64,000 nt of DNA from Candidatus Altimarinota bacterium (GTDB lineage: Bacteria; Patescibacteriota; Gracilibacteria; BD1-5; UBA2023), in NCBI GenBank assembly GCA_014377305.1, contig JACMPW010000004.1, positions 31,127 through 95,126 on the forward strand, given 5' to 3'. A program made the translations under genes and the position numbers. Numbering within the stretch: position 1 is the first letter of the stretch; the number at the start of each line of letters is the position of its first letter. A model generated the notes under the pieces. That model worked only from the letters and a program-made list of their open reading frames with translations. It made no database searches and was not told the DNA's origin. Below are positions 10,171-20,959 of this stretch, piece by piece.

Positions 10171-11373
10171 TTAATCAAAGTCCGAAAGTGAGACGCTGGT
10201 CGATATGGATATAGTTGGATCTTCATTTCGAAGAATACGCCTCTTACCAGCTGAAAATCACATTTCCAAGTTGAGACGAACATAGGGATGGATAAATGGA
10301 CTAATCTGGTTACTTCCTTGGATTGCATCTTGTGCAGACCATGAGAGCCAAGGATCCTTGGTTGGATATACCTGGAGTGAGAGATATTTGATATTGATTG
10401 TAGCAGGAAATAGATTCACCCACTCAGCATCTCATCAAGTTGCCAGGATACTAGTATCTAGGAGAGTGGCTCCACTACATTGTGTTTTTTCGATACATGC
10501 CCATGTGTCTATAACTCCATCATAGGCACTACGATCGATGGTTCATCCTGAATGTGTGAAACCAAAATCAAGTCATTTTGTTTTCAGTACTTGAATATTC
10601 CCGACACAACCACTCCCCGTCAAGAGTTTTCAGCTTGCTGTTGTAGGAATAGGGAAACAAGAAATAGCGAGATTATTTGGATCTTGAACAATATTCCACC
10701 GGAAATATGTTCTCGTTTTTGCTCACTTATTGATGAGGTAGAGTTCTTGTACTGCTCCCGTGAATACATCTGGAACATCTCCTGTTAGCCGATCATCGTC
10801 ATCTCCTATGATACTCCCACTTGCATCACCATCTTCATCACCAAGATCATTATCAATATTACCATTATAGTCAGTAAACTGAGCCAGATATTCTCCATAT
10901 CGTTGTGATGCTCCACTGAAGTTTAGAGGAGATCCAACCAGATAACTTGATGCACCATTATTATTATTTGTGAGGCATCATCCTGTTCACATAGTTGTAC
11001 CGCTATTAGATCTACAGAGGTAGAGTGATGCACCATAAGTATATGATCAGAGAGATCCACCCTGTCAGTAGTTACCGAGTCATGTTGGATTTTGATAGTG
11101 TCCACTTTGTGTAGCCACTCATATGGATTTTCGATTCCAGTATTCCTCATAGTCAAGAGTTCATCCATCTTTGATACCGGTAAAGAGTTGTTCTGAGAAA
11201 AAATACAGTTCCTCAAGAAGTGCTACTCGATTCAATGTCTTGGTACGGGCGATCATGAGACTCTGTACAGCGAGAATCACACTCGTGATGATCATAGCAA
11301 AGAGCGTCATGGAAATCATGAGCTCAAGGATAGTAAATCCTGTTTTATTCCGGAGATTCTGTTTTGCGATCAT
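10171..11373 (-). CDS. Type IV pilin-like protein
   Basis: 400 aa with roughly fifteen UGA glycines. The N-terminus is a short basic leader MIAKQNLRNKTG followed by FTILELMISMTLFAMIITSV, the class III prepilin signal: cleavage after glycine, glutamate at mature +5, and a hydrophobic helix. The rest is a large, glycine- and aromatic-rich domain (DNDLGDEDGDASGSIIGDD, then WACIEKTQCSG) typical of a secreted minor-pilin head. Length far exceeds a major pilin, so an adhesin-like or minor pilin is likely. The start at 11373 is preferred over an in-frame ATG at 11445 because it gives a normal prepilin leader. Confidence 0.82.
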
Positions 11374-11605
11374 AGATATGGAAAATGAGGAGTAGTGGAA
11401 TAAATAAGGCTCTTCATATTTTGATGGCTCGTGGTTCGCGATCAAATGAATGGGGGCCTATAGAGATGATTTCATGGATTATTTGGTATTCTTTGGATTT
11501 TTGTAGAGATAATCTTCATACAAAAATATAGATACACAATTTTGAGATAGTACGTATATATGATCCAATAATGAGAAATGTACTAATCCATATATTTTTT
11601 GTCAT
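11345..11605 (-). CDS. Small membrane protein upstream of pilin gene, unknown
   Basis: 86 aa with two UGA glycines, stop TAA. Hydrophobic segments at about residues 4-30 (IWISTFLIIGSY..CIYIFVG) and 66-76 (RALFIPLLLIF). It overlaps the start of the pilin-like gene by 29 bases, which suggests translational coupling. The shape fits a pilus-assembly accessory protein, but there is no recognisable motif. It could be a chance frame. Confidence 0.45.
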
Positions 11606-11646
11606 ATCTATTTGAAAAAAATGAAAATATCTCTATCATACCCAAT

Positions 11647-12282
11647 ATGAATGATTATATTACAAATTCCAAAAATCGAAAATTAAAAACAAAAATTCTA
11701 TTATTTTTGTCACGAATAAATATATGAGCTGGGAAACTTCCTCTCTCAGGACGAGTTATTATATTGATGGAGTCTGTTTTAACAGGTTCTCTTTTTTTTC
11801 CATGGATACACATGGTACACCTCGATGGTTCTATTCATAATCATTATGCATTCTCTCAGTTTTGTTTTTATATAGGATACTGGATTCTGCTAGTATGAGC
11901 TCTTACTCCGTTTTTTCTTCTCTCACATACCAAAAAAGAAAGAATCAGAGCATTGCTCCCATTTCGTTTATCAGATACTCAGGCGATCATTTTTATATTC
12001 ACCGTACTACTCGTGAGTATGATCAATCTCATTATTATCAATGGTCTTTATACCACTCAGATAGCGGCTCAAGGTTCTACTCTTGGCTGATGATTTCGTA
12101 TAGCATTTTCGAGTATAATCTTGATTTTTATAGCGACATACTACCTTTCCAGAACGAATAAGGTAATTAATACAGATATGTATTATCTTGATCACCAGAC
12201 GGATGATGAGTTGTCCAGATATAAAAATATACTTTCAAGTGAAAATGAGAGTCAAAAAAAGAATATGAGTCTCCCAATTTAA
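11647..12282 (+). CDS. Four-helix membrane protein, unknown
   Basis: 211 aa with UGA glycines (for example NIGAGKLP, and GGG including two consecutive UGA before FRIAF). Four hydrophobic spans lie at about residues 34-52, 68-90, 107-132 and 145-165. A lysine-rich start (NSKNRKLKTK) and a charged, asparagine-rich tail of about 45 residues suggest both ends are cytoplasmic. Divergent from the pilin genes. No family recognised; codon use is AT-rich. Confidence 0.65.
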
Positions 12283-12284
12283 AC

Positions 12285-12311
12285 TTGACTTTGCTTAAAA
12301 AACTATATTAT
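12285..12311 (+). promoter_or_regulatory. Probable promoter of sigma4-HARE gene
   Basis: TTGACT (12285-12290) and TATTAT (12306-12311), spacer 15. The leader to the ATG is about 50 bases. Confidence 0.45.
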
Positions 12312-12367
12312 TAGTCAAGTAAGTGTGCTCTGTAAAGAGCATAAATTATTTTCATAATTCTCAAACT

Positions 12368-13408
12368 ATGTCCACTGTAGCAACAGAGATTCAAAATACA
12401 TTCGAGACTATTCTCGCCTCTCTCGCTGAGAAAGAAAGATCAGTCATAACTCGTCGTATTGGACTCAAATGAGAACGTGAAACTCTCCAAGAAATAGGTG
12501 ATACCTATGGAATTACCCGTGAACGAGTTCGTCAAATCGAGGATGTCGGAATCAAGAAAATTGGACGTATCATGCGTACAAGTCCTCTCATGCGTATACA
12601 AGAAGCCGGGGAGAAAATCCTCCAAATGCATGGCGGCATCATGACTCGCGATCGTCTGATATCAGCTATTATCGCTGATATCGGTATCGAGTGAGCTATT
12701 AACAATAATATCATCGACGTCCTCCTCCAGGCAGACTACAACCTCCAGAGATCAAAACCTCAACTCGGTACAAATACCTATTTCCATTTCGCAGAGGTAA
12801 CAAAAAAAATGGTGGAAGCAGTACATAAAGAAGCTCTCAAACTACTCAAGAAAAAAGGTGATATCATGGAGTCAATTGTACTCTACGATGCTATTCATCT
12901 CGCACTCTTTGCTCAATTCGGAAATCTATCGAATATTATATTGGATTCGGTTATGGATATATTCCTCGATATTGTAAAAGGTGAAGAGAAATTCATAGGG
13001 CTCGAAAAGTGGAAAATTCTCAATCCAGCGACACTCAAGGACAAGGCAATATATGTCCTTAAAAAGAAAAAAGAGCCTCTCCATTTTCTGGATATAGCAG
13101 CGGCTATCACCGAGCGATTTTCAGAACCGGTCAAGACATCTACTATCCACAATGAGCTCATTCGTAATTGAGAATTCGTACTCATAGGTCGTGGTATCTA
13201 TGTACTGAAAGAATGGGGATACAAAGATGGTACAGTACTCGATGTGATCCTAGAAATATTCAAAAAAGCAGGAGTACCTCTCTCAACCGAAGAAATCACT
13301 GATCGTGTCCTCAAGGTCCGTCAAGTCAAAATCACAACCATCTATATGAATCTACAAAATAAGAAACATGTAGAACGAGTTGGTCGAAATCTCTACACCG
13401 CAAAATAA
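12368..13408 (+). CDS. Sigma-70 region 4 plus HARE-HTH regulator
   Basis: 346 aa, UGA as glycine. Residues about 20-62 form a sigma region 4 helix-turn-helix: the tract ETLQEIGDTYGITRERVRQI is the classic -35-binding motif. Two later segments (about residues 215-285 and 288-345, containing EPLHFLDIAAAITERF and VPLSTEEITDRVLKVRQVK) look like repeated HARE-HTH winged helices, the fold of RNA polymerase delta subunits. No sigma region 2 is present, so it is unlikely to be a full sigma factor; a transcription-associated regulator is the likely role. A terminator follows. Confidence 0.75.
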
Positions 13409-13411
13409 TAT

Positions 13412-13440
13412 AAAAACTCTCCAAATATGGAGAGTTTTTT
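13412..13440. terminator. Bidirectional terminator
   Basis: AAAAACTCTCC-AAATAT-GGAGAGTTTTTT hairpin between two convergent genes, with T-tracts on both strands. Confidence 0.85.
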
Positions 13441-13450
13441 CAAAAAATCC

Positions 13451-14626
13451 TTAGTGTTTTACTGATTTGCAGGTCAATACGATCAAGAGACTAAGAACTA
13501 TAATATGTGTTATCACAAAAACATTGAGTGCAAGGAATAATAAACCAAGGATGGCTGCAATATAGAGTTCTTCAGGTTGATTATTCCAATAACGATAGAC
13601 GGATCATCCAATCAAAAAGAGTGGTAATACTCCATACTGAAAAAGTATATCAATGAAGATATTATGGGATGAGTCTATGAGGCTCGTAGGAGGAAAATAG
13701 GCATCTATAGCACTCGATCGAGCCGTAGAGAAATATGTGAGCAATGAATCAGGGCCAAATCATATCAATAATGAGATCGGCTCTCGAAGCATAATCGATA
13801 GACTCTCTCGCATCAAGATGAATCGACTCATAAGTGATAACATTTTATCAGGATCGAGAGAGAAGCTCCCAATATATATACTCCCGATGGTTCATATACA
13901 TACTACCAAAAATGAATATACAGCAGACACCCCCAGATAACGAACGAGAGAGTAGAGGAAATACCCTCCCAAAAGAGCAATCCCGATATAACTCCCTGTT
14001 GTCAGGATAGCAATTATCAAGAGTCATAGGATGATCCATCGTTCAGACAGACGCAATCTAGTACAGAGTGGCAAAAATATCAACAAATATCAAGCTACAT
14101 AATTTGGATTGCCAAGGGTACTCACAGATCTTCCAGGATATGCTGATAGTGATTCATGCCTACTATAGATATCTCATATGCCTCCTATATATTCTCATAT
14201 GGCCACTAGAGCAACGATCACTGCAGCATATATACTCCATCTCAGATATGATCTGGTATACTCTCTCGATGTTACCATCAGTAGGAGAATAAGCGAAATC
14301 ACACCAAAATAGAGAATGTATCAGTGATGTTTCTCATAACTACCAAATAACCAATCATTATCGAGAGGGGTAGTAAAATAGAGAGCCGACACAACTGGTA
14401 AAAGAAGTACCGTCGCAACCATAGAGAAATATCTACACAAAGTGTCCAAAATACGCTCTGGAAAACGAATCAGTACTTCGATATATGCAACTATAAGTAA
14501 AATCAGAAATAAGTATACTTTGTACCGCTCAAACGAATAACTCTCTCATATTATCACACCAACTGGTGAGAGTACATGAGAAAAGTAGAGTGGAAGTGAA
14601 AAAAAAAGGATACGAAGTGAGTACAT
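13451..14626 (-). CDS. O-antigen ligase / polymerase-like membrane protein
   Basis: 391 aa, about 10-11 predicted helices, many UGA glycines. The Wzy/WaaL (PF04932) hallmarks are present: STLGNPNYVAGYLLIFLPL near the middle and DSSHNIFIDILFQYGVLPLF near the C-terminus, with a large loop before the latter. Such enzymes join glycan units or transfer them to lipid or protein at the outer face of the membrane; some relatives glycosylate pilins. Last gene of the leftward run that contains VirB4 and the PilX-like protein, so pilin or S-layer glycosylation is a reasonable inference. Confidence 0.82.
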
Positions 14627-14629
14627 ATG

Positions 14630-15094
14630 CTATATACTTTGTTCAAGTTTTACTACAATTCCTGCTAAAAATTGGGATATATCTCTGCGAATATTTACTT
14701 GCAATTCGCGGGTTTCTTGAGCGATATTGATACGAGTAGCGATGTCAATAGCCCCTAAACGATCTATGAAGTCATACCATTTATTTTGTATATTATTCGT
14801 ATCTAACAATATTCTACTTGCCTTAGATATGGCAACTGAAAGTCATGTATAGGAAGGATGAGTACATACAATGTTAAATTTATTACGTGGACACAGCTCT
14901 GTGGGTAAAATAGGTGTATTAAATCTAACTCGATATTCGTGTTGAACTCAACAAATAACAGTATTATTAAGAAAATTTTTAAAAAAATCAACTAACTCCA
15001 TAGAAGAAAACTGTTCTATCTTGCTAATTTGATCTCTTGCGATAGCTTGTGTTTCAGGAAAATTGCCTCATATAGGATATACAGATATTATCAT
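14630..15094 (-). CDS. Hypothetical protein, 154 aa
   Basis: Reads continuously with three UGA glycines (YPIGGNFPE, VICGVQHEYR, SYTGLSVAI) and ends in TAG 3 bases before the ligase-like gene. It is soluble-looking, with a charged C-terminal helical region (ETRELQVNIRRDISQFLAG) and three cysteines. No signal peptide and no family recognised. Position suggests membership of the same operon. Confidence 0.6.
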
Positions 15095-15104
15095 ATCACT
15101 CTAA

Positions 15105-15311
15105 TTATTTCCCGAGAAACTTTTCGATGATCATCATGGGAATCTTTTCAAGTTCAGAAGTATATCAGATGATACGATCAGCAAAACCGAGAATCCTCTC
15201 AACACGATCCATCATCTTGTAGGTTCTATAGAGAATCATAGCGAGGAGAGTTCCAATAGGAAGGAGGATGATCGCGAGGACCATATACAGGATATCGAGA
15301 GCGTTGAACAT
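15105..15311 (-). CDS. Small single-helix membrane protein
   Basis: 68 aa. A hydrophobic helix (residues about 4-28, ALDILYMVLAIILLPIGTLLAM) is followed by a basic amphipathic helix YRTYKMMDRVERILGFADRI and a short tail with one UGA glycine. It resembles small t-SNARE-like or DUF948-like anchors only in general layout. It sits between two unknown genes in the operon, 10 bases from its downstream neighbour. Confidence 0.6.
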
Positions 15312-15329
15312 AGGAGAGAGTATTATATA

Positions 15330-15815
15330 TTATTTTCCAGCAAGGGGATCACTTATTAGTTGTTCTTTTGGTTCGGTTTTTGTATATGTTGGATTTTGCC
15401 ACCAGGCCTTGATATCTGAGATATCTGTAAAGTGGGCTGTCTCCTCTCAGGCAAACCTGACTCGCATATCAATCGGACTCGTGAGTCCCAGGGACCCTAT
15501 GAGATCTCGAGACTCGATAAGTGAGATATACCTGAGACGAGCCGTATCCATGAATGCTCGTATGAGCCATATAGGCGAAAGGAGTCTGATATCGTCAGTT
15601 ATTGGGTCAGTCTCATCATAGGCTATGATAATAACTCGTTTATCCGTGATAAGTAGATCATACTCCGCCTGAGAACGTATAAAAAGAGGTGTCGCTTGGA
15701 CTTGTTCCTCTGCGAATTCCGCAGCTTTTTTTCCATATCACTTTGCCATATCCAAATAAGGATCTATCTTGGCGATATAGGGACTGAGAGAATCAGTGAT
15801 ATTTTTCCAGTCCAT
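15330..15815 (-). CDS. Hypothetical soluble protein, 161 aa
   Basis: 161 aa with two UGA glycines (MAKGYGKKAAE and RFAGEETAHF). It has a mixed alpha/beta composition, with a helical N-terminus (DSLSPYIAKIDPYLDMAKGY) and a tract TDKRVIIIAYDE that could be a beta strand followed by an acidic turn. No catalytic motif recognised. It starts 12 bases after the pseudouridine synthase stop and is probably co-translated with it. Confidence 0.6.
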
Positions 15816-15827
15816 AAGATTGAGTGA

Positions 15828-16859
15828 TTATATTTTTATTATATCAGGAGAGCGTGTTTGTTGCAAATCTTTTTTATTATATTCGAAAATATGAAGAAAA
15901 TCAGCAGGATATGGTGCCTGGATTGTGAGCTTATTTCAGGTTTTTGGATGTACAAAGGTCAGAGACTGAGCATGGAGGATTTGGCGAGTGATACCGAGAT
16001 CACGGCGGACATAGGAGTTAATACTCCGATCACCATAGGCTCGATCAGCGAGTACTGGGTGTCCAATATGAGCCATATGAACTCGGATCTGATGAGTACG
16101 TCCAGTCTCAATACGACATTCAAGGAGTGAGAAAGATTGATTGATGGCGAATGTCTGTAAAACCGTATAATGAGTGATCGCACTCTGCCCTGCCTCATCG
16201 ACTCGGACTTTGGCTTCATTTTTGGCATCAGGGATTCTGAGCAGTCTAGCCCTGATAGTATCTTGGCTCTTGGCCGGAATACCGACCACAATAGTGTGAT
16301 ATATCTTCTCCATATCATGGGCCTGGAGCTCAGTGAGGAGAGTCTCGAGTACTCACTTATTCTTGGCAATGAGAAGACATCCACTGGTATCTCGATCGAT
16401 ACGATGCACGAGCGAAGGTCGGAATGTGAGACTATCATATCGCCCCTGCAGATAATCCTGTACCTGATCGATGATATTAGACTCTGTCGTCTTATGATCC
16501 CCTGCGTGGACATTGATCCCGGGTGGCTTATTCACTACCATGAGGTATTCATCCTCATAGAGGATGGCGAGCCTTGATGTCTCATCTTCTATATATCATG
16601 TATCTATTTTTTCATTCTGGATTTTTCATTTTGAATCTTGCACAAATCCCTCCATCTCCCTATCTGTCAACCAGAATGATACCTCATCTCAGAGTTCCAA
16701 TTTATAGGTCCCGTCTTTCTTTTTTGTATTTACCTTGATCTTGCCAATTCGGAGCATCTTAAATATACCCCCAAGTGGAGCACCAGGGAGGTATTTTCGA
16801 ACAAAGCGGTCGAGTCGTTGTCCGGCATCAGCAGGATGAGAAATAGGAACAGAAATCAT
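15828..16859 (-). CDS. RluA/RluD-family pseudouridine synthase
   Basis: Converts specific uridines of rRNA or tRNA to pseudouridine. 343 aa. An N-terminal S4-like RNA-binding region (ADAGQRLDRFVRKYLPGAPL) precedes the catalytic domain. The signature HRIDRDTSGCLLIAKN (residues about 140-155) holds the catalytic aspartate, and the later GRTHQIRVHMAHIGHPVLAD motif is intact. UGA glycines occur at KNKGVLET and HPKTGNKL. Its ATG overlaps the TAA of the pilin-like gene in a TAATG junction. I cannot assign RluC versus RluD specificity. Confidence 0.9.
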
Positions 16860-17779
16860 TATTGTAGTACGGCGAAGTCAGTAGCAGTGTTGCTAGTAAT
16901 CTGTGGAATACGTACCTGGCGGGATCTGATATATCCGTATATAGATGAGGTGGAATCTACTACCATATACTGACTTGGTACTCTTGTACCGAGAGGAAAT
17001 TCGATTTGATATTCAAGGAAGGAGAATGACTGTCAACCGAGAGTCAAAAATGGACGAATCATAGAAAGCTTGAGAGTACATTGGAATCCATTACACTTTG
17101 CTCAACTGGTTCATAATCAACTTACGAGATCAGCATAAAATCAGTTAAACGTAAAACTAGATCCAGTACTGGTAATACCATTGAATCATGCGATCGATCT
17201 ATTCGATCCGGTGATATCACTTCCCCTGAAAACCTCCATTTCACCACTTGCATAGAGTGATGCTCACGAGGAACCAAAAGTCCAAAGAATAATACCAGAA
17301 TTACTCGCACTGCCAGTATTACTACTTCCAGGTATATTAGCTACTCTGAAGCGAAAACTCACACTTCACCAGGAAACATTCTCAGGTATAACAATCTGTA
17401 CTGGTTCACCAAGGGCAATAGTATTCCAATTTTTATCGAATTCACTATTTCATTTTCATACGAGTCATCCAACTCATTGCTCTGGTATGAGATTACCACC
17501 AGTATATGCCGAGAGGGTCCGTCCAGTAAATACTCCAGTATCAACGCGAGTTTGGATATTCCAGGGTGCCTGTCGTGTCATATTCGATTGCATGAGCTGT
17601 TCCTCGACGAGTCCTGTTGCAAGTGTATATGCCTGAGCTGAGTTACCGATGGCACCACTGGTCCTTCAGAGACCGAGTATTTTTTCTAGAAAACTCGTTG
17701 TAAGTATAGTAAGTAGCACTACGATAATGAGTCCAACAAGGAGAGCTGATCCTCTATGTGATTGAGTAGAATTATACAT
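16859..17779 (-). CDS. PilX-like pilin / pilus assembly protein
   Basis: 306 aa, rich in UGA glycines. The N-terminus TQSHRGSALLVGLIIVVLLT matches PilX-type prepilins: a basic leader, then a glycine and a long hydrophobic helix. The ALLVG form replaces the usual FTLIE. The rest is a serine-, threonine- and glycine-rich extracytoplasmic domain. It starts inside the end of the VirB4 gene (8-base overlap) and ends in TAATG with the pseudouridine synthase. Its location ties a type IV pilus-like fibre to the VirB4 locus. Confidence 0.7.
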
Positions 17780-19712
17780 TTGGCTTGGTGGTGATGATTT
17801 TCTCTTCAAAATAAGATGATAATATCTCGATACCGACATGTTCTCATCCAGCAAAAAACAGACCGGTACCAACTGAAGCATTGAGTAAAATATATTTCTC
17901 TTGTTCTGTGAGCTTGAATACGTTCTGGAGAACATCGATAGAGGCAGGAGATTGTTTAAGGAGGAGTTGGATCGATGAATTCGTCACGATAGCCTTACCA
18001 TATGACGACCCCATGAAGTCCTCAACATCCTGAGTGATCGTAGTGACACCGAGCCCATACTTGCGGGCTCGTTTCACGAGTCCAAAGAGGAACTTCGCAG
18101 AATCCTCATACTGCATGATATTCCATGCTTCATCTACTACGAGAAATCGTTTCTTTTCGCTCGATCTCGCTACATTCCATACATAGGTAAGGAGGATATA
18201 CATGGCGATAGGACGGAGAATATCATCCAGATCTCGTACTGAGAAGACGACGAGTCATCACTTGAGATCGACATTGGTCGGTCGTGAGAATACTCAGGCA
18301 AATACTCCGGTGACGTATTTCTCGAGGCGATTGACAAGACCAGATGCACCGTCCATGGTATCGAGTACTGATGAGAGATCTTTGAGAAGTGGTATCTCTT
18401 TACCATCAATCGAGTCATCATCCATTGTTATACCCTTGAGTGAGTAAGTGGTGATGATCGCTTTCTCCAGGAGTGCCTCTTCATTGGGAGTGATGACACC
18501 TAGCATCAGACGCAGGAGTCATATCATATTGACTATAGCGCCTCGCAAAAGATCACCAACATGGGTCTCTGAATCTTTGAGAGATCGTGGGAGGTCGAAC
18601 GGATTGATTTTCTCATTAGAGTTGAGAGATATATTGAGGTAGGTTCACCCGACCGTATCTACGAGTGCCTTGTACTCATTCTCAGGATCGAGAACAATGA
18701 CATCGATTCCCATCATGAGTGCTCTGAGAATCTCAAGTTTCACAGCAAATGATTTTCATCATCCTGACTTCGCAAATACGCACATATTTGCATTTTCAGA
18801 TCGGAAACGATCAAAAATAATAAGTGACTTATTGTGTGTATTGATACCGTAGAATATGCCATCATCCTGAGAAAGAGAGTTTGAGGAAAATGGAAATGTT
18901 GTTGAGAGCCCCTTCGTCGAGATATTGCGAAACACATTGACCTCATCACGAGCAAATGGCCCCGTTGCAATAAATCCTTGTTCAGCCCTAAGGAACGTCT
19001 GTTTGGTTAAGATATTACGGCCTGCAAGCATCATATCGAGCATATTGGTGAGTTTTTTCATCTCATCTTCGCTCTCAGCATATGTCGTGATATAGAGTGA
19101 AAAGTGGAAATACTTCTCCTGACCACGCGTGAGATATTGTTGGAGCTCTTCCACATCTTGGATCTGAGCATCAAGATGTGGATCACCAATGAGTCATTTT
19201 CCATTATTCATAGCTCGTTGTGAGCCGAGTTGAGTGAGACGTTTACGGAGAAACTTCATCACACGAGCTGAATCTACTGGGTAGACATACATCGATATAT
19301 CAAATTTTACATCCCAATTGATGAGAGGTGAGAGCCAATTTCCTTCGAGCACATCTGGATACGCATAGGTGAATATTGTCCGAACATAGGTATCACCAAT
19401 TTGGAGCTTGGTTGCATCAATACGAATCATAGCGGGTGCGATTGCATCCTTGATAAATGCAAGTGACTCATTATATTCTTTTTCACTCTCTTTGAGTTCC
19501 ATAGCCTCTTCTCGTGTGAGCTTGCGGTCAGTATCTGAAATATAACCAGGAACTAGGGCAGTAGTACTAGTCTCATTTAGCGAAAGTGTCGCAGTTGGCG
19601 ATACACGGGCGATCTGGCTTGGCAAAGATGAGACTAAATTAATAGTCTCAAGTCATTCGACATCTCAGGTATAGTTTTTGGTGATGAGTTCTGCGAGGGT
19701 AGCAACAGGCAT
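17772..19712 (-). CDS. virB4: VirB4-family type IV secretion ATPase
   Basis: 646 aa. VirB4 proteins energise assembly of type IV secretion machines and their pili. The C-terminal ATPase domain has a Walker A reading AKSGGGKSFAVK (residues about 313-324), where two of the glycines are consecutive UGA codons (18756-18761). Walker B is RFLVVDEAWN (about 523-532), followed by the VirB4/TraC element TITQDVEDFMGSSYGKAIV then SIQLLLKQSP. The N-terminal half fits the VirB4 CagE-like domain. It lies after the SpoIIE phosphatase and the coupling-type ATPase on the same strand. Confidence 0.93.
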
Positions 19713-19750
19713 AGGAGATATATATGAGGCTGAATGAAATAGAGAGTATA

Positions 19751-20950
19751 TTATTTTTTATTTTTTCCGATTCACCAGTTCCATTCTGTTATATTACTAT
19801 AGTCAATACGATCTTGGATGTCAAAAAGAGTTTGTGGAGACTTATTGAGAGTGTTATATTCAACAACAATCAGAGAGATATCATCATATTGTTTATATTT
19901 ATACCCCATCCAAGCAGAGAGATCGATTGTGATCTTACGAAATATATTTTCAGCAGATTTATCATCGAGTCGTATGATGGACTCAATAATACGATCGACG
20001 GAAAACAGGAGTCCATTCTGCTCAGATCTATATCTCGCTTCTGTGATACCATCAGTATAAAGAATGATGAGATCTCCTGGATCGAATGCTATTCTCTGCT
20101 CTTTGAGGATTTTTGATGAGTCCTTCACCATACCGATGGCAACACCACCACTTTTGAGCTTATATATCTTATTTTCTTTGAGCTTATAGACAAGGATAAA
20201 CTCATGTCCTGCACCAGTATAGTACATCTTCTGAGAAGTAGCGTCCCACCGGAGCATCACGGCCGTCATCATCATATTTTGCTTGATACGTGGCTTGAGG
20301 ATAGCATTCGTCTTAACGAGGATATTCGCACCGTTAGATTCAGAGATAGAGAATGCTGATATCAGAGCATTAACCATCATCATCACGAATCCTGATGGCA
20401 CACCATGACCAGTAACATCACCAACATAGATATAGTGATTATTATCACGACCGGCTATGATATCGAGAGAGTCACCTCCTACTTCTGTTGCTGGAGTCGT
20501 CGCCATAGCAATAGTAAGACCTGGAACAATGCTATGATCCAGACTCAATGTCTGGGCCTGTATTTCACTGGCGATATCGACTTCTGATCTGAGTTTACGA
20601 CCATCTCTGAGTTCTTGTTTGAATACTTTCAGAATCTGGAGGGACTTAATAAAGAAAGTAATAGTACTATTCATCCCATCACTCCAAGAGTTCGGTTGAA
20701 TCTCAGGTTCTTCTGCTATACCAGTCATAAACCTGGCGATATCCTGAGTCAATACCTGAATCGGCCCTATATACGCCTTATAGAGTACAAAATATAGGAG
20801 AGGAAACTGTATAACGACGAATCAGGCCGTGAGTATAGTATTCCAGTGGGTGATTCAGATAAGTGGTCCTCGCCCACCAAGTCCGAATAGTATAAAACCA
20901 TCCAGAACGACCAGAAGTATAACGACGATGAATATGATTCGGTGTAACAT
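19751..20950 (-). CDS. Membrane-anchored PP2C/SpoIIE-type serine phosphatase
   Basis: 399 aa. Two N-terminal hydrophobic helices (residues about 5-25 and 42-60) are followed by a linker and a SpoIIE/RsbU catalytic domain from about residue 145. Metal-binding motifs are visible: GGDSLDII, IYVGDVTGHGVPSGFVMMMV (the DxxGHG signature) and FDPGDLIILYTDGITEARYR with the final DDISLIVVEY. Such enzymes dephosphorylate anti-anti-sigma or other serine/threonine phosphoproteins. Sited 9 bases after the coupling ATPase and 38 before VirB4, it probably controls the secretion machine. Confidence 0.9.
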
Positions 20951-20959
20951 ATATATATT

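Noticed and set aside
17666..17935. Extra gene in another frame over the VirB4/pilin junction
   Set aside because: It is a shadow of the VirB4 end and pilin start, which have strong motifs.
18756..18761. Selenocysteine or stop-readthrough at UGA
   Set aside because: The UGA lies at glycine positions of Walker A loops in many unrelated genes, often in tandem; no SECIS-like pattern is needed or seen.
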